Below the pieces are notes generated by a model. It saw only the letters and a program-made list of their open reading frames with translations, had not been told where the DNA came from and did no database searches. The position numbers and the translations under genes are program-made. A DNA stretch of 41,840 nt. It comes from an uncultured Bacteroidia bacterium (GTDB lineage: Bacteria; Bacteroidota; Bacteroidia; Bacteroidales; UBA932). Positions 1 to 8,276 of the stretch are shown one piece after another (the first letter of the stretch is position 1; the number at the start of each line of letters is the position of its first letter). The stretch spans positions 1 to 41,840 of the forward strand of contig CADBPR010000066.1 of assembly GCA_902796555.1 (NCBI GenBank), in the 5' to 3' direction.

Positions 1-1164
1 CCGTTCCGGCTGTGCTCCTCCAATGTGATTGACGCCAAGCTGCATGGGGCCAAAGTGCTGGTATACACGGAAGTAACAGGCTTCATCAAACAGGGTGACA
101 CCATCCGCGGCGTGCAGGTCCTGGACCACAAGACCGGGGAAAAGGCGGAGTACTATGCGCCGGTTACGGTCAATGCCGGCGGTATCTGGGGCCATCATAT
201 CGCCGAGATGGCCGGGGTCACGGTCGGGATGTTCCCGGCCAAGGGCGCCCTGCTGATTTTCGCCCATCGGGTGAACGGCATCGTGCTGAACCGTTGCCGG
301 AAACCGGCCAATGCCGATATCCTGGTGCCGGGTGATACGGTCTGCGTAATCGGTACGACCTCCACAAAAGTTCCGTTTGAGGAATGTGACCACATGCAGG
401 TGACCCCCGACGAGGTGAATCTCCTGCTGGCCGAAGGCGCGAAACTGGCGCCCTGCCTGGAAACGACCCGTGTTCTGCGGGCGTATGCGGGTGTGCGCCC
501 CTTGGTTTCCGCCGACAACGACCCCTCCGGCAGAAACATCAGCCGCGGCATCGTCCTGTTGGATCACGAGAAGCGGGACGGACTGAAAGGATTTATTACG
601 ATTACGGGTGGTAAGCTCATGACATACAGGCTTATGGCGGAACAGGCGTCCGACCTGGTCTGCCAGAAACTGCATGTGTCCGCCGGCTGCGTGACACGCG
701 AAGTGCCCCTGCCCGGATCCGAAAGCCAGAATATCGAGGAGGCCGCCCGGAAAATCTGGGCCGCGCCGACCACAACCCAGAAGGCGGCGGTCGGCCGTCT
801 CGGCGACAATGCGGGCAAAATTCCCCTGGACGATGTGTATTCCCAAAGCCTGGTCTGCGAGTGTGAGCAGGTGTCGGTAGGGGAAGTCAATGCCGCCATC
901 GAACATCTGGATGTACACAACCTGGTGGATATCCGGCGGCGTACCCGCGTGGGCATGGGAACCTGCCAGGGCGAGCTCTGCGGCTGCCGTACGGCCGGTC
1001 TGCTGGCCAAGGCGCACGGCTGCACGGCCAAAGCCAAAGAAGATTTGAAGGGTTTCATGCAGGAGCGCTGGAAAGGCATGTACCCCATCGCCTGGGGTGA
1101 AAGCCTCCGGGAAAGCGAATATTCCCAGTGGGTCTATTCGGAAGTTTTAGGCTTAAACGACTGA
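1..1164 (+). CDS. glpA: Anaerobic glycerol-3-phosphate dehydrogenase subunit A, 5' truncated
   Basis: FAD-dependent catalytic subunit that oxidises sn-glycerol 3-phosphate to dihydroxyacetone phosphate and passes electrons through GlpB/GlpC to the quinone pool. The reading frame is open from base 1 (PFRLCSSNVIDAKLHGA, like the GlpA stretch DPFRLxxANxxDAKxHGA), so the start lies upstream. The 387 codons present compare with about 540 residues in E. coli GlpA, so the N-terminal FAD Rossmann motif is missing from this window. The C-terminal BFD-like [2Fe-2S] domain is complete: CECE near 870 and CQGELCGC near 965-985. The stop at 1162 is 4 bases before the glpB start and the order is glpA-glpB-glpC, so an operon is near certain. 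Its promoter is outside the window. The GTG at 25 is an internal codon, not the start. Confidence 0.95.
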   Translation, partial: PFRLCSSNVIDAKLHGAKVLVYTEVTGFIKQGDTIRGVQVLDHKTGEKAEYYAPVTVNAGGIWGHHIAEMAGVTVGMFPAKGALLIFAHRVNGIVLNRCRKPANADILVPGDTVCVIGTTSTKVPFEECDHMQVTPDEVNLLLAEGAKLAPCLETTRVLRAYAGVRPLVSADNDPSGRNISRGIVLLDHEKRDGLKGFITITGGKLMTYRLMAEQASDLVCQKLHVSAGCVTREVPLPGSESQNIEEAARKIWAAPTTTQKAAVGRLGDNAGKIPLDDVYSQSLVCECEQVSVGEVNAAIEHLDVHNLVDIRRRTRVGMGTCQGELCGCRTAGLLAKAHGCTAKAKEDLKGFMQERWKGMYPIAWGESLRESEYSQWVYSEVLGLND

Positions 1165-1168
1165 TATT

Positions 1169-2416
1169 ATGCATTTTGATACGATTGTCATCGGCGGCGG
1201 CCTGTCCGGCCTGGTTTGTGGTCTGCGTCTGCAGCGGGCCGGCCATAAATGCCTTATCATCTCGACGGGACAGAATGCCATGCATTTTTCTTCCGGGGCT
1301 TTCGGCCTCCTGGGACGTCTGCCGGACGGTACGCCGGTAGAGGAGCCCCTGCAGGTGCTGGACCGGCTGCCCCAGGCGCATCCCTACCGCAAAATCGGTG
1401 CGGACAGAATGGCTGCCTATGTCCATGCTGTCCGGCCGCTGTTCGCTTCCTGCGGGATTCCGCTGGTGGGCGATGAGCAGCGGAACCAGTATATCATCAG
1501 CCCGACGGGCAATTTCAAACGGGTGTGGCTCGCATTGTCGGATGTCACCTTGTTGCCTTCCGAGCAGGAAAAAATAGGGGAGAAAGCCTTGATTGTCAAT
1601 CTGAAAGGCTATCTGGATTTCAATACGGCCTTCATTGCGGAAGGCTTGGAAAAACGCGGTACCGCCTGCCGGATAGAGGCGTTGGAATTGCCGGAACTGC
1701 AGCGGCTGCGGTCCAATCCGTCCGAGATGCGTTCGGTCAATATTGCCCGTGTCATGGAGCATCCCGAGGTAGTCGAAGCCGTCGCGACGGCGGTGTCGGC
1801 CCTGTTGCGGGATGAGGATACAGTGGTGCTGCCGGCGGTTTTCGGCCTGCACAGTGGCGCCGCCCTGGTGACCCTTCGGGAGCGGATTTCCGCCAATACC
1901 GTATTTGTCGGCACGATGCCGCCCTCCGTTCCGGGCATCCGTTCCCAACTGCTGCTTAAAAAGGCCTTCGAGGCTGCCGGCGGCACCTTCCTGAATGGCG
2001 ACCAGGCGATGGACCCGGTCCTGAAAGACGGTCGCGTGGAAAGCCTTCGCACGGCCAATCTGGGGACGCTCCGCCTCACGGCCGACCATTTCGTCCTGGC
2101 CAGCGGCAGTTTCTTCAGCAAGGGCCTTTGGGCGACGCCGGAAGTCGTTCTGGAGCCGCTGTTCGGGCTGGACGTGGTCAGCCAGGCGAGCCGGATGGAC
2201 TGGTATGACAAGGATTTCTTTGCCGAACAGAAGTATATCGGTTTCGGCGTGAAGACCGATGCTGCGTTCCACCCCAGCCTGGCGGGAACGCCCGTGGAAA
2301 ACCTTTATGCCATCGGTTCGGTGCTGGGCGACTGCAATGGGGTGAAACTGGGTTGCGGTGCCGGTGTCGCCCTGATGACCGCACTCGCTGTCGCAAACGA
2401 GATAATTGGAGAGTAA
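1169..2416 (+). CDS. glpB: Anaerobic glycerol-3-phosphate dehydrogenase subunit B
   Basis: Flavoprotein subunit of the anaerobic glycerol-3-phosphate dehydrogenase. With GlpA it forms the soluble catalytic dimer, which docks on the membrane through GlpC. The 415 residues match the roughly 420 of E. coli GlpB. The N terminus is a Rossmann dinucleotide-binding fold (DTIVIGGGLSGLVCGLRL, residues 3-20), followed by the GlpB-type AMHFSSGAFGLLG segment. The C terminus has the flavoprotein pattern of a short NLYAIGSVLGDCN motif near residue 380. It starts at ATG 1169, 4 bases after glpA, and its last codons overlap the ribosome-binding region of glpC. Nothing looks damaged. Confidence 0.93.
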   Translation: MHFDTIVIGGGLSGLVCGLRLQRAGHKCLIISTGQNAMHFSSGAFGLLGRLPDGTPVEEPLQVLDRLPQAHPYRKIGADRMAAYVHAVRPLFASCGIPLVGDEQRNQYIISPTGNFKRVWLALSDVTLLPSEQEKIGEKALIVNLKGYLDFNTAFIAEGLEKRGTACRIEALELPELQRLRSNPSEMRSVNIARVMEHPEVVEAVATAVSALLRDEDTVVLPAVFGLHSGAALVTLRERISANTVFVGTMPPSVPGIRSQLLLKKAFEAAGGTFLNGDQAMDPVLKDGRVESLRTANLGTLRLTADHFVLASGSFFSKGLWATPEVVLEPLFGLDVVSQASRMDWYDKDFFAEQKYIGFGVKTDAAFHPSLAGTPVENLYAIGSVLGDCNGVKLGCGAGVALMTALAVANEIIGE

Positions 2417-2420
2417 GTAT

Positions 2421-3653
2421 ATGCAGGAGAGTAATTTAAGTACCAATAACTTCGAGCAGTGCATTAAGTGTACAATCTGCACGGCCTACTGTCCCGTCGT
2501 GCCGGTCAACCCGCTGTATCCCGGTCCGAAACAAGCGGGTCCGGACGGAGAGCGGCTGCGGCTGAAGAATCCTTTCTTCTATGACGAGAACCTGAAGTAC
2601 TGCATGAACTGCAAGCGCTGCGAAAACGCATGCCCTTCCGGTGTGAAGATTGCCGACATCATCCACTCGGCCCGGCGCAAATACAGCCGTCACAAGCCCT
2701 CCCTGCGGGACCGGATTTTGGCGGGAACGGATTTCATGGGTACGGTGGCCCGCCCGGTGGCCCCGCTGGTCAACGCCGTGGTCCGCACGCCGCTGGCCAA
2801 ATCGGCGATGGACAGCATCCTGGGCGTGGACAGGCACCGGACCTTCCCGGCCTATCAGATGAAGGGTTTCGAGGGGTGGTTCCGTCGCCATGCTGCCGCG
2901 CGTCAGGCTTCCTATCCCCGTCAGGTGGCCTTTTTCCATGGTTGTTCGACCGAGTTCCAGCATCCCGAAGTAGGGAAGGCTTTCGTCTCGGTCCTGAACG
3001 CCCTGGGCTACGGGGTACAGCTGGTTGACGAGCAGTGCTGCGGCGTCGCCATGATTTCCAACGGTTTGTGGAAACAGGCCGAAAAGCATGCCCGCAAGAA
3101 CATCCGCGCTTTCGGAAAGACCGACCTCCCCATCGTAACGACCGCCTCGACCTGCACCTTTACCATGCGTGACGAATATCCGGACGTGCTGGGCGTGGAC
3201 AACAGCGCCGTACGGGACCGTATCGTCCTGGTTGAAAAATGGCTCTACGAACTGCTCGACAGCGGCCGGGTCAAGCTGGTCTTCCGCCCGGATTACCACG
3301 CACGGGTGGCCTACCATATTCCCTGCCACATGGAGAAATTGGGCTGGAGCCTGTTTACCCGTGAACTCTTGGGCATGATTCCCGGCCTGGAACTGACGGT
3401 CCTGGACAGCGGCTGCTGCGGAATCGCCGGTACCTACGGCTTCAAAAAGGAGAACTATGCCTATTCTCAGGCCATTGGAAAGCCGCTTTTCGACCAAATC
3501 AAGACGGTGGCGCCCGATTTCGTGACATCGGAGTGCGACACCTGCAAATGGCAGATTGAAATGTCGACCGGATTCGCCGTGAAAAACCCGGTGCTGATTC
3601 TGGCGGAGGCCTTGGACTTGGAAGCGACGGCGGCAGCGAATGCGGTGTTGTAA
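2421..3653 (+). CDS. glpC: Anaerobic glycerol-3-phosphate dehydrogenase subunit C (Fe-S membrane anchor subunit)
   Basis: Iron-sulfur subunit that anchors GlpAB to the membrane and passes electrons to quinone. It has two [4Fe-4S] ferredoxin motifs (C14-C17-C20-C24 and C61-C64-C67-C71, each followed by Pro). Two CCG cysteine-rich domains of the heterodisulfide-reductase type follow: HGC...EQCCGVAM, and HIPCH...SGCCGIAGTYG in the C-terminal half. The length of 410 residues fits the family (396 in E. coli). I chose ATG 2421 over the in-frame TTG at 2406 because GGAGAG at 2408-2413 is well placed for it and the TTG would start inside glpB. Only 4 bases separate it from the glpB stop. No obvious hairpin terminator follows; the next gene has its own promoter. 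Confidence 0.94.
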   Translation: MQESNLSTNNFEQCIKCTICTAYCPVVPVNPLYPGPKQAGPDGERLRLKNPFFYDENLKYCMNCKRCENACPSGVKIADIIHSARRKYSRHKPSLRDRILAGTDFMGTVARPVAPLVNAVVRTPLAKSAMDSILGVDRHRTFPAYQMKGFEGWFRRHAAARQASYPRQVAFFHGCSTEFQHPEVGKAFVSVLNALGYGVQLVDEQCCGVAMISNGLWKQAEKHARKNIRAFGKTDLPIVTTASTCTFTMRDEYPDVLGVDNSAVRDRIVLVEKWLYELLDSGRVKLVFRPDYHARVAYHIPCHMEKLGWSLFTRELLGMIPGLELTVLDSGCCGIAGTYGFKKENYAYSQAIGKPLFDQIKTVAPDFVTSECDTCKWQIEMSTGFAVKNPVLILAEALDLEATAAANAVL

Positions 3654-3672
3654 AAAATTGTGATTGAAACGG

Positions 3673-3702
3673 TTGAAGTATCAGAATTTTTCATTATATT
3701 TG
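3673..3702 (+). promoter_or_regulatory. Bacteroidota-type promoter of the DUF4332 gene
   Basis: TTG at 3673-3675 and TATATTTG at 3695-3702 match the Bacteroidota sigma-ABfr consensus TTTG-N19-21-TAnnTTTG, with a 19-base spacer. Transcription should start near 3709, giving a leader of about 30 bases. Confidence 0.75.
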
Positions 3703-3739
3703 AACCCGAACTGCACATTAACACTTTAATTTTATACTT

Positions 3740-4147
3740 ATGGCTTACAAAATTATTGACATTCAGGGCGTAGGCGCCGTCTATGCAGAGAAACTCACCG
3801 CTGTTGGCATTGAGACCATCGATCAGCTGTTGGAAAAAGGCAAAACCCCTAAGGGCCGCAAGGAACTGGAAGAGGCTACCGGCATCACCGGCAAGCTCAT
3901 CCTGACCTGGGTGAACCATGCTGACCTCTGCCGCATCAAAGGCATTGGCCCTCAGTTCTCCGAACTGCTCGAGGCTGCCGGTGTCGACACCGTGAAGGAA
4001 CTCAAGAACCGTAACGCCGCCAACCTCGCCAAGGCCGTGCTCGAGGTGAACGAGAAAGAGCATCGCACCAAGCGTGTCCCTACCGAGATTGAACTTCAGC
4101 GGATGATTGACCAGGCGAAAGAACTTCCCGCCGTTGTCACCTACTAG
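3740..4147 (+). CDS. DUF4332 helix-hairpin-helix protein
   Basis: A 135-residue protein of the DUF4332 family. It contains two helix-hairpin-helix-like units: IIDIQGVGAVYAEKLTAVGI (residues 5-24) and CRIKGIGPQFSELLEAAGV (about 63-81). This arrangement is normally used for sequence-independent DNA or nucleic-acid contact, though the function of DUF4332 proteins has not been settled to my knowledge. There is no signal peptide or membrane segment, so it should be cytoplasmic. The gene is monocistronic, with its own TAnnTTTG promoter and a hairpin terminator directly behind it. Codon choice (many CTC, GGT, AAG and GAG codons) looks more biased than in neighbouring genes, which suggests strong expression; this is a judgement by eye. 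Confidence 0.85.
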   Translation: MAYKIIDIQGVGAVYAEKLTAVGIETIDQLLEKGKTPKGRKELEEATGITGKLILTWVNHADLCRIKGIGPQFSELLEAAGVDTVKELKNRNAANLAKAVLEVNEKEHRTKRVPTEIELQRMIDQAKELPAVVTY

Positions 4148-4170
4148 CCACAACCTTACACAGGACAATC

Positions 4171-4201
4171 AGGCTGGCCTCCTAACGGGTCAGCCTTTTT
4201 A
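4171..4201 (+). terminator. Rho-independent terminator after the DUF4332 gene
   Basis: AGGCTGGCC at 4171-4179 pairs with GGTCAGCCT at 4188-4196 (nine pairs, one G-U), with an eight-base loop and a run of T at 4196-4200. It ends only about 10 bases before the next start codon at 4211. Confidence 0.75.
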
Positions 4202-4210
4202 TACTTTATC

Positions 4211-6529
4211 ATGAAACACAAGATTATCAGTATGTTGGCTCTGGGAACCCTTCTCGCTGCCGGATGCGACCGTCAGGCCGGGCCGCGCGTCATCCCCGCC
4301 GATGCCCGTGTGGAAGAGCAGGTTGAAAAAGTGCTCGCCGGCATGAGCCTGGAAGAGAAAGCGGGCCAGATGGTCCAAATCAATGTCTCGGCCCTTTTTA
4401 CTGACGGAAAACTGGATGAATCCAAACTTCGGACATTGGTAGGGCAATACAAGATAGGCTCCTTCCTGAACGCCATCAACGACCAGGCGCAACCGCACAA
4501 TGTGGTCGCCGATGTAATCCGGAAAATTCAGGAAGTCTCGCTCGAAGAATTGAAAATCCCCTGTATTTACGGGCTGGATGAGATTCACGGGGCGACCTAT
4601 ATCGCGGACGGCGTCCTTTTCCCGCAGGAAGTCAACCTGGCCGCCACGTTCAACCGTGAGCACGCTGCCCATATGGGCCGGGCCATCGCCTATGAAACGC
4701 GTGCCGCGATGGTGCCCTGGGTCTTCTCTCCGGTGATGGACCTGGGCCGGGATCCGCGTTGGTCCCGTATGTGGGAGAGCTGGGGCGAAGATTGCTTCCT
4801 TCAGTCGGAAATGGCTGTGACAGAGGTGCTTGCCATGCAGGGTGCCGACCCAAACCATATCGGTCCTGAGAACGTCGGCGTCAGTATCAAGCATTATATG
4901 GCGTATGGCGCACCTTGGACCGGGAAAGACCGCACGCCGGCCATCGTCAACCCGGCCGACCTGCGGGAGAAGTATTTCCGTCCCTTCAAGGAATGTCTGG
5001 AAGCCGGCGCTTTGAACATGATGATCAATTCCGCCTCCATCAACGGTGTGCCGATGCATGCCAACCGGGAACTGCTGACCGGCTGGGTCAAGGAAGACCT
5101 GGGCTGGGACGGTATGATGGTGACCGACTGGGCGGATATCGACAACCTGTACACCCGTGAGCATGTCGCCGTGGACAAAAAAGACGCCCTGGCCATCGGC
5201 ATCAATGCCGGCATCGATATGGTTATGGACCCTTATGACCCGGAGGCAGCCGTTCAGATTGCCGAATTGGCGCGGGAGGGGAGAATCCCGATGGCGCGCA
5301 TCGATGATGCCGTCCGGCGTATTCTGCGGATGAAAGTCCGGCTGGGTCTGTTCGAACATCCGGTCTGGGACAACAGCGGTTATACCGAACTGGGCGGAGA
5401 AACCTTCCGCGCACAGGCACTTGCGGCCGCGGTCGAATCGGAGGTCCTGCTGAAAAACGAAGGCGGCCTGCTGCCGCTCCGGAAGGGGACCCGTATCCTG
5501 GTCACCGGCCCGAATGCGAATTCTATGCGGACGCTGAACGGCGGATGGTCCTACACCTGGCAGGGAGATAAGGCCGATGCCTTCGCAGAGGAGTACAATA
5601 CGATTCTGGAGGCTGTCAGGAACCGTTTCGGCGACGAAAACGTGTTGTTTGCCCCCGGCGTGGTCTATGATGACGTCGCCTGGGAAAAAGACCATGCCGT
5701 CGGTATCGAGCGGGCCGTCGCAGCCGCGGCGAACGCCGATGTGATTCTGGCCTGTGTCGGTGAGAATTCCTATTGCGAGACCCCCGGCAATACGGACGAC
5801 CTGAACCTCTCGGCCAACCAGAAGGATTTGGTAAGGGCCCTGGCAAAGACCGGAAAGCCTATTGTCTTGATACTCAATGAGGGACGTCCGCGTATTATCG
5901 GCGATATCGAGCCCCTGGCCCAGGCGGTGGTCGACATCATGCTGCCCGGCAACCACGGCGGAGACGCGCTGGCGCTGCTGCTGAGCGGAGACGCGAATTT
6001 CAGCGGCCGTCTGCCCTTTACCTATTCCAAGCATATCAATGCCTTGCATACCTATGATTATAAGGTCTCCGAGCATATGGAGACGATGGACGGCCTGTAC
6101 AATTATGACGCGGTCATGGATGTGCAATGGCCCTTCGGTCATGGGCTCAGCTATACGCAGTTTGCCTATTCCGACCTGAAGGCTTCCTTGACCGAATTCC
6201 GGGCGGGGGATACCCTGCGTTTCGATGTGACGGTCCGCAATACCGGCGCCGCCTCGGGCATGGAATCCGTCCTGCTGTATTCGAGCGACCTGGTCGCCAG
6301 CATGGTGCCCGATGTCCGTCGGCTCCGTCAGTTCACCAAGGTGAATCTGGCCCCGGGCGAGAGCACGGTCGTCTCGCTGGAAGTGCCGGCGACGGAACTG
6401 GCCTTTGTCGGTCCGGACGGGAAATGGCGGCTGGAAGCGGGCGATTTCCGCATCGCGGTCGGCGGCCTCTCCATTCAGGTCCGCTGCCTGGAAACGAAGG
6501 TGTGGGACACGCCGAATATTTATCGATAA
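4211..6529 (+). CDS. bglX: Glycoside hydrolase family 3 beta-glucosidase, lipoprotein
   Basis: Retaining exo-acting beta-glycosidase, probably releasing glucose from beta-glucosides or beta-glucan oligosaccharides. It has 772 residues, the usual size for BglX-type enzymes. The N terminus is a lipoprotein signal with lipobox LLAAGC (Cys19), so it should sit on the periplasmic or outer-membrane surface. GH3 marks are the substrate-pocket motif DLGRDPRWSRMWESWGED, KHYMAYG, the nucleophile in MMVTDWAD (Asp306), and the likely acid/base in GENSYCET (Glu523, by analogy with barley ExoI). A C-terminal fibronectin-III-like domain starts after GHGLSYTQF. The exact substrate cannot be told from sequence. 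No SusC/SusD pair is adjacent, so this is not a typical polysaccharide-utilisation locus. Confidence 0.92.
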   Translation: MKHKIISMLALGTLLAAGCDRQAGPRVIPADARVEEQVEKVLAGMSLEEKAGQMVQINVSALFTDGKLDESKLRTLVGQYKIGSFLNAINDQAQPHNVVADVIRKIQEVSLEELKIPCIYGLDEIHGATYIADGVLFPQEVNLAATFNREHAAHMGRAIAYETRAAMVPWVFSPVMDLGRDPRWSRMWESWGEDCFLQSEMAVTEVLAMQGADPNHIGPENVGVSIKHYMAYGAPWTGKDRTPAIVNPADLREKYFRPFKECLEAGALNMMINSASINGVPMHANRELLTGWVKEDLGWDGMMVTDWADIDNLYTREHVAVDKKDALAIGINAGIDMVMDPYDPEAAVQIAELAREGRIPMARIDDAVRRILRMKVRLGLFEHPVWDNSGYTELGGETFRAQALAAAVESEVLLKNEGGLLPLRKGTRILVTGPNANSMRTLNGGWSYTWQGDKADAFAEEYNTILEAVRNRFGDENVLFAPGVVYDDVAWEKDHAVGIERAVAAAANADVILACVGENSYCETPGNTDDLNLSANQKDLVRALAKTGKPIVLILNEGRPRIIGDIEPLAQAVVDIMLPGNHGGDALALLLSGDANFSGRLPFTYSKHINALHTYDYKVSEHMETMDGLYNYDAVMDVQWPFGHGLSYTQFAYSDLKASLTEFRAGDTLRFDVTVRNTGAASGMESVLLYSSDLVASMVPDVRRLRQFTKVNLAPGESTVVSLEVPATELAFVGPDGKWRLEAGDFRIAVGGLSIQVRCLETKVWDTPNIYR

Positions 6530-6537
6530 ACAATATT

Positions 6538-6575
6538 AACAAAAATGTTACACTTATTAACAATTTTGTTTTATT
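6538..6575. terminator. AT-rich inverted repeat after bglX, possible terminator
   Basis: AACAAAAATGTT (6538-6549) and AACAATTTTGTT (6559-6570) can pair at 11 of 12 positions around a nine-base loop, followed by TTATT. It lies 9 bases after the bglX stop. The stem is AT-rich and the T tract short, so termination is likely but weak, and an operator role cannot be excluded. Confidence 0.45.
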
Positions 6576-6594
6576 CGTTTATTATTAAATAGTT

Positions 6595-7326
6595 GTGAAT
6601 ATTAAACCCCAAACAGCTGTTTTTCAATTTTCTGAAGCCTATCCGGAGCTTTCTCCGCTGTGGGAAAGCCCCGGAAAGGTCTTCGATATGCGGGATATTC
6701 CCGGCACGGTGTGCTATTGCGATTCGGCAGCCGAGGTAGAAATTGCACGTCGGATTGCAGCGGCCGGGGACCCTTTTCTCCGCTGGATTGACAGCGGGGA
6801 TTTTCATTATGTCTCCCGCCTGACGGCGCCCCGCGGCCGGCCCTTTGACCTGATTCTCCTGGACCATCATCCCGATATGCAGGAGCCGGCCTTCGGCAGC
6901 GTGCTCAGCTGCGGCGGTTGGGTGCGGACCCTGCTCCGGGAAGAGCCGGGACTCCGGCGGGTGCTGTTGCTGGGCGTGAATCCGGACTTAGCGGAAGAAT
7001 GTTCCGGGTTCGGCGACCGGGTTGCAGTGGTGCCGGAAGGAACGCCCGTCCCCGATGCGCTGCTCAGCCGGGAGGTTCCCGTCTTCCTGTCCCTTGACAA
7101 AGATGTCCTGGACCCGGCCTGGGCCCGGACAGACTGGGACCAGGGGACGATGACGTTGGACGAATTGTCCGCTGTCGTACAGCGTGTTTTCGCCCGGAAT
7201 ACCGTTCTGGGCGTGGACATCTGCGGGGAACTGACGGCCGCCAAAGGTGCCCGGGAGGAAGACCGCCGGGTCAATGCCGCCACCAATGCCGCCCTGCAGC
7301 GCCTGATCGGCGCGTGCCTGGAATGA
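6595..7326 (+). CDS. Arginase-fold (ureohydrolase family) hydrolase
   Basis: A 243-residue protein of the arginase/agmatinase/formimidoylglutamase superfamily, shorter than the usual 300 or so residues. The metal-site motifs are recognisable but divergent: SGDFHY (His71) where typical members have GGDHS, DHHPD (Asp90, His92, Asp94) for DAHxD, and LSLDKDVLDP (Asp168, Asp170) for SxDxDxxDP. A binuclear Mn site is therefore plausible. The substrate is unknown; a guanidino or formimino compound is the class expectation. The start is GTG 6595, because an in-frame stop lies just upstream and the next ATG would remove about 30 residues. It is cytoplasmic, with no signal peptide. No histidine- or arginine-degradation genes are beside it. 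Confidence 0.8.
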   Translation: MNIKPQTAVFQFSEAYPELSPLWESPGKVFDMRDIPGTVCYCDSAAEVEIARRIAAAGDPFLRWIDSGDFHYVSRLTAPRGRPFDLILLDHHPDMQEPAFGSVLSCGGWVRTLLREEPGLRRVLLLGVNPDLAEECSGFGDRVAVVPEGTPVPDALLSREVPVFLSLDKDVLDPAWARTDWDQGTMTLDELSAVVQRVFARNTVLGVDICGELTAAKGAREEDRRVNAATNAALQRLIGACLE

Positions 7327-7343
7327 AAATCGCGCGGGCGGGC

Positions 7344-7374
7344 TTGTAAATGCGGGCAAAGTTGGTTATATTTG
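7344..7374 (+). promoter_or_regulatory. Promoter of the nuclease gene
   Basis: TTG at 7344-7346 and TATATTTG at 7367-7374, with a 20-base spacer, match the Bacteroidota promoter form. The box sits 22 bases before the ATG at 7397. Confidence 0.72.
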
Positions 7375-7396
7375 TATACTTGATACCGACCGCATC

Positions 7397-8218
7397 ATGA
7401 AGTCTTTGTACCGCTTGTTCTTCTTATTGGTTTGCCTGGCCTGCGGCCAGACAGGAAACTCCTCGTCCGAGAATACCCAGACCGTTCAGCCGGAGACATT
7501 TCTGGCGACCAAAACCCCGCGGGAAGCCCAGCACGGGCTGGAATTGCCCTATGCCTACGATGACAAGCATATCATCGAGCACATGGGGTATACCCTTTCC
7601 TACAACGAATCCCTGCGTATCCCCAACTGGGTAGCCTGGGAACTGCTTTCCAGCGAGTTGTACGGCGATTTTGACCGGGCGCAGAAATTCACCCCAGACC
7701 CGGATTGGAAAGGCCGTCAGGCCTATGACAACGATTATTCCGGCAGCGGTTGGGACCGGGGCCATATGGCACCCTCGGGTGATATGAAGTGGAGTTCGCA
7801 GACGATGAAGGAATGTTTCTACCTGACCAATGTCTGCCCCCAGCATCACAACCTGAACAGCGGGGTGTGGAACGACCTCGAAAAGCAGACCCGCAAGGAA
7901 GCCCGGTATTATGGCACGGTCTGGATTTGCTGCGGGCCTGTCATCGACCGGGGACTGGGGCATATCGGACGCAACAAGGTCTGTATTCCCGACGGCTTCT
8001 TCAAAGCCCTGCTGGCCCGGAAAAAAGACGGCAATTATACCGCTGTCGGTTTTTATTTTCCGAATGAAGCCGGCGACAGGGGACTGGCCCATTATGCGAT
8101 GAGCATCGACGACCTGGAGAAGCTGACCGGTATGGATTTCTTCGCCACCCTGGACTATGCTGTGCAGGAAAAAATTGAAAAAACATACGATTTGTGGGAT
8201 TGGCGAATAAAAAAGTAA
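7397..8218 (+). CDS. DNA/RNA non-specific endonuclease (EndA/NucA type), lipoprotein
   Basis: Metal-dependent (Mg/Mn) non-specific nuclease of the beta-beta-alpha-metal superfamily, 273 residues. The signature DRGH is at residues 120-123 (His123 is the general base) and the metal-binding Asn is in LNSGVWNDLE (Asn154, in the NxxxW pattern). The N terminus (MKSLYRLFFLLVCLAC) is a short lipoprotein signal, with Cys16 as the probable lipidated residue, so the enzyme is exported and tethered. It likely degrades external nucleic acid for nutrients or acts on the cell surface. No immunity or inhibitor gene is adjacent, as expected for an exported scavenging enzyme. It is monocistronic, with a clear promoter upstream and another promoter behind it. 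Confidence 0.9.
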   Translation: MKSLYRLFFLLVCLACGQTGNSSSENTQTVQPETFLATKTPREAQHGLELPYAYDDKHIIEHMGYTLSYNESLRIPNWVAWELLSSELYGDFDRAQKFTPDPDWKGRQAYDNDYSGSGWDRGHMAPSGDMKWSSQTMKECFYLTNVCPQHHNLNSGVWNDLEKQTRKEARYYGTVWICCGPVIDRGLGHIGRNKVCIPDGFFKALLARKKDGNYTAVGFYFPNEAGDRGLAHYAMSIDDLEKLTGMDFFATLDYAVQEKIEKTYDLWDWRIKK

Positions 8219-8247
8219 CAAATCTTCTTTATCTGCTTTAAGTTTGT

Positions 8248-8255
8248 TATATTTG
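8248..8255 (+). promoter_or_regulatory. -7 box of the lplA-gcv operon
   Basis: TATATTTG at 8248-8255 is a perfect TAnnTTTG box, 21 bases before ATG 8277. No good TTG lies at the expected distance; only a T-rich stretch near 8225-8230. The leader is too short for a glycine riboswitch, so control must act through protein or at initiation. Confidence 0.65.
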
Positions 8256-8276
8256 TAGGCAGAAGACACTGAAACC

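Noticed and set aside
4199-6142. Open frame of 647 codons on the minus strand opposite bglX
   Set aside because: It mirrors the GH3 gene and lacks domains or a plausible start. It is a shadow of a GC-rich gene.
8256-8276. Glycine riboswitch before the gcv operon
   Set aside because: Only 21 bases separate the promoter box from the start codon, too few for a glycine aptamer.
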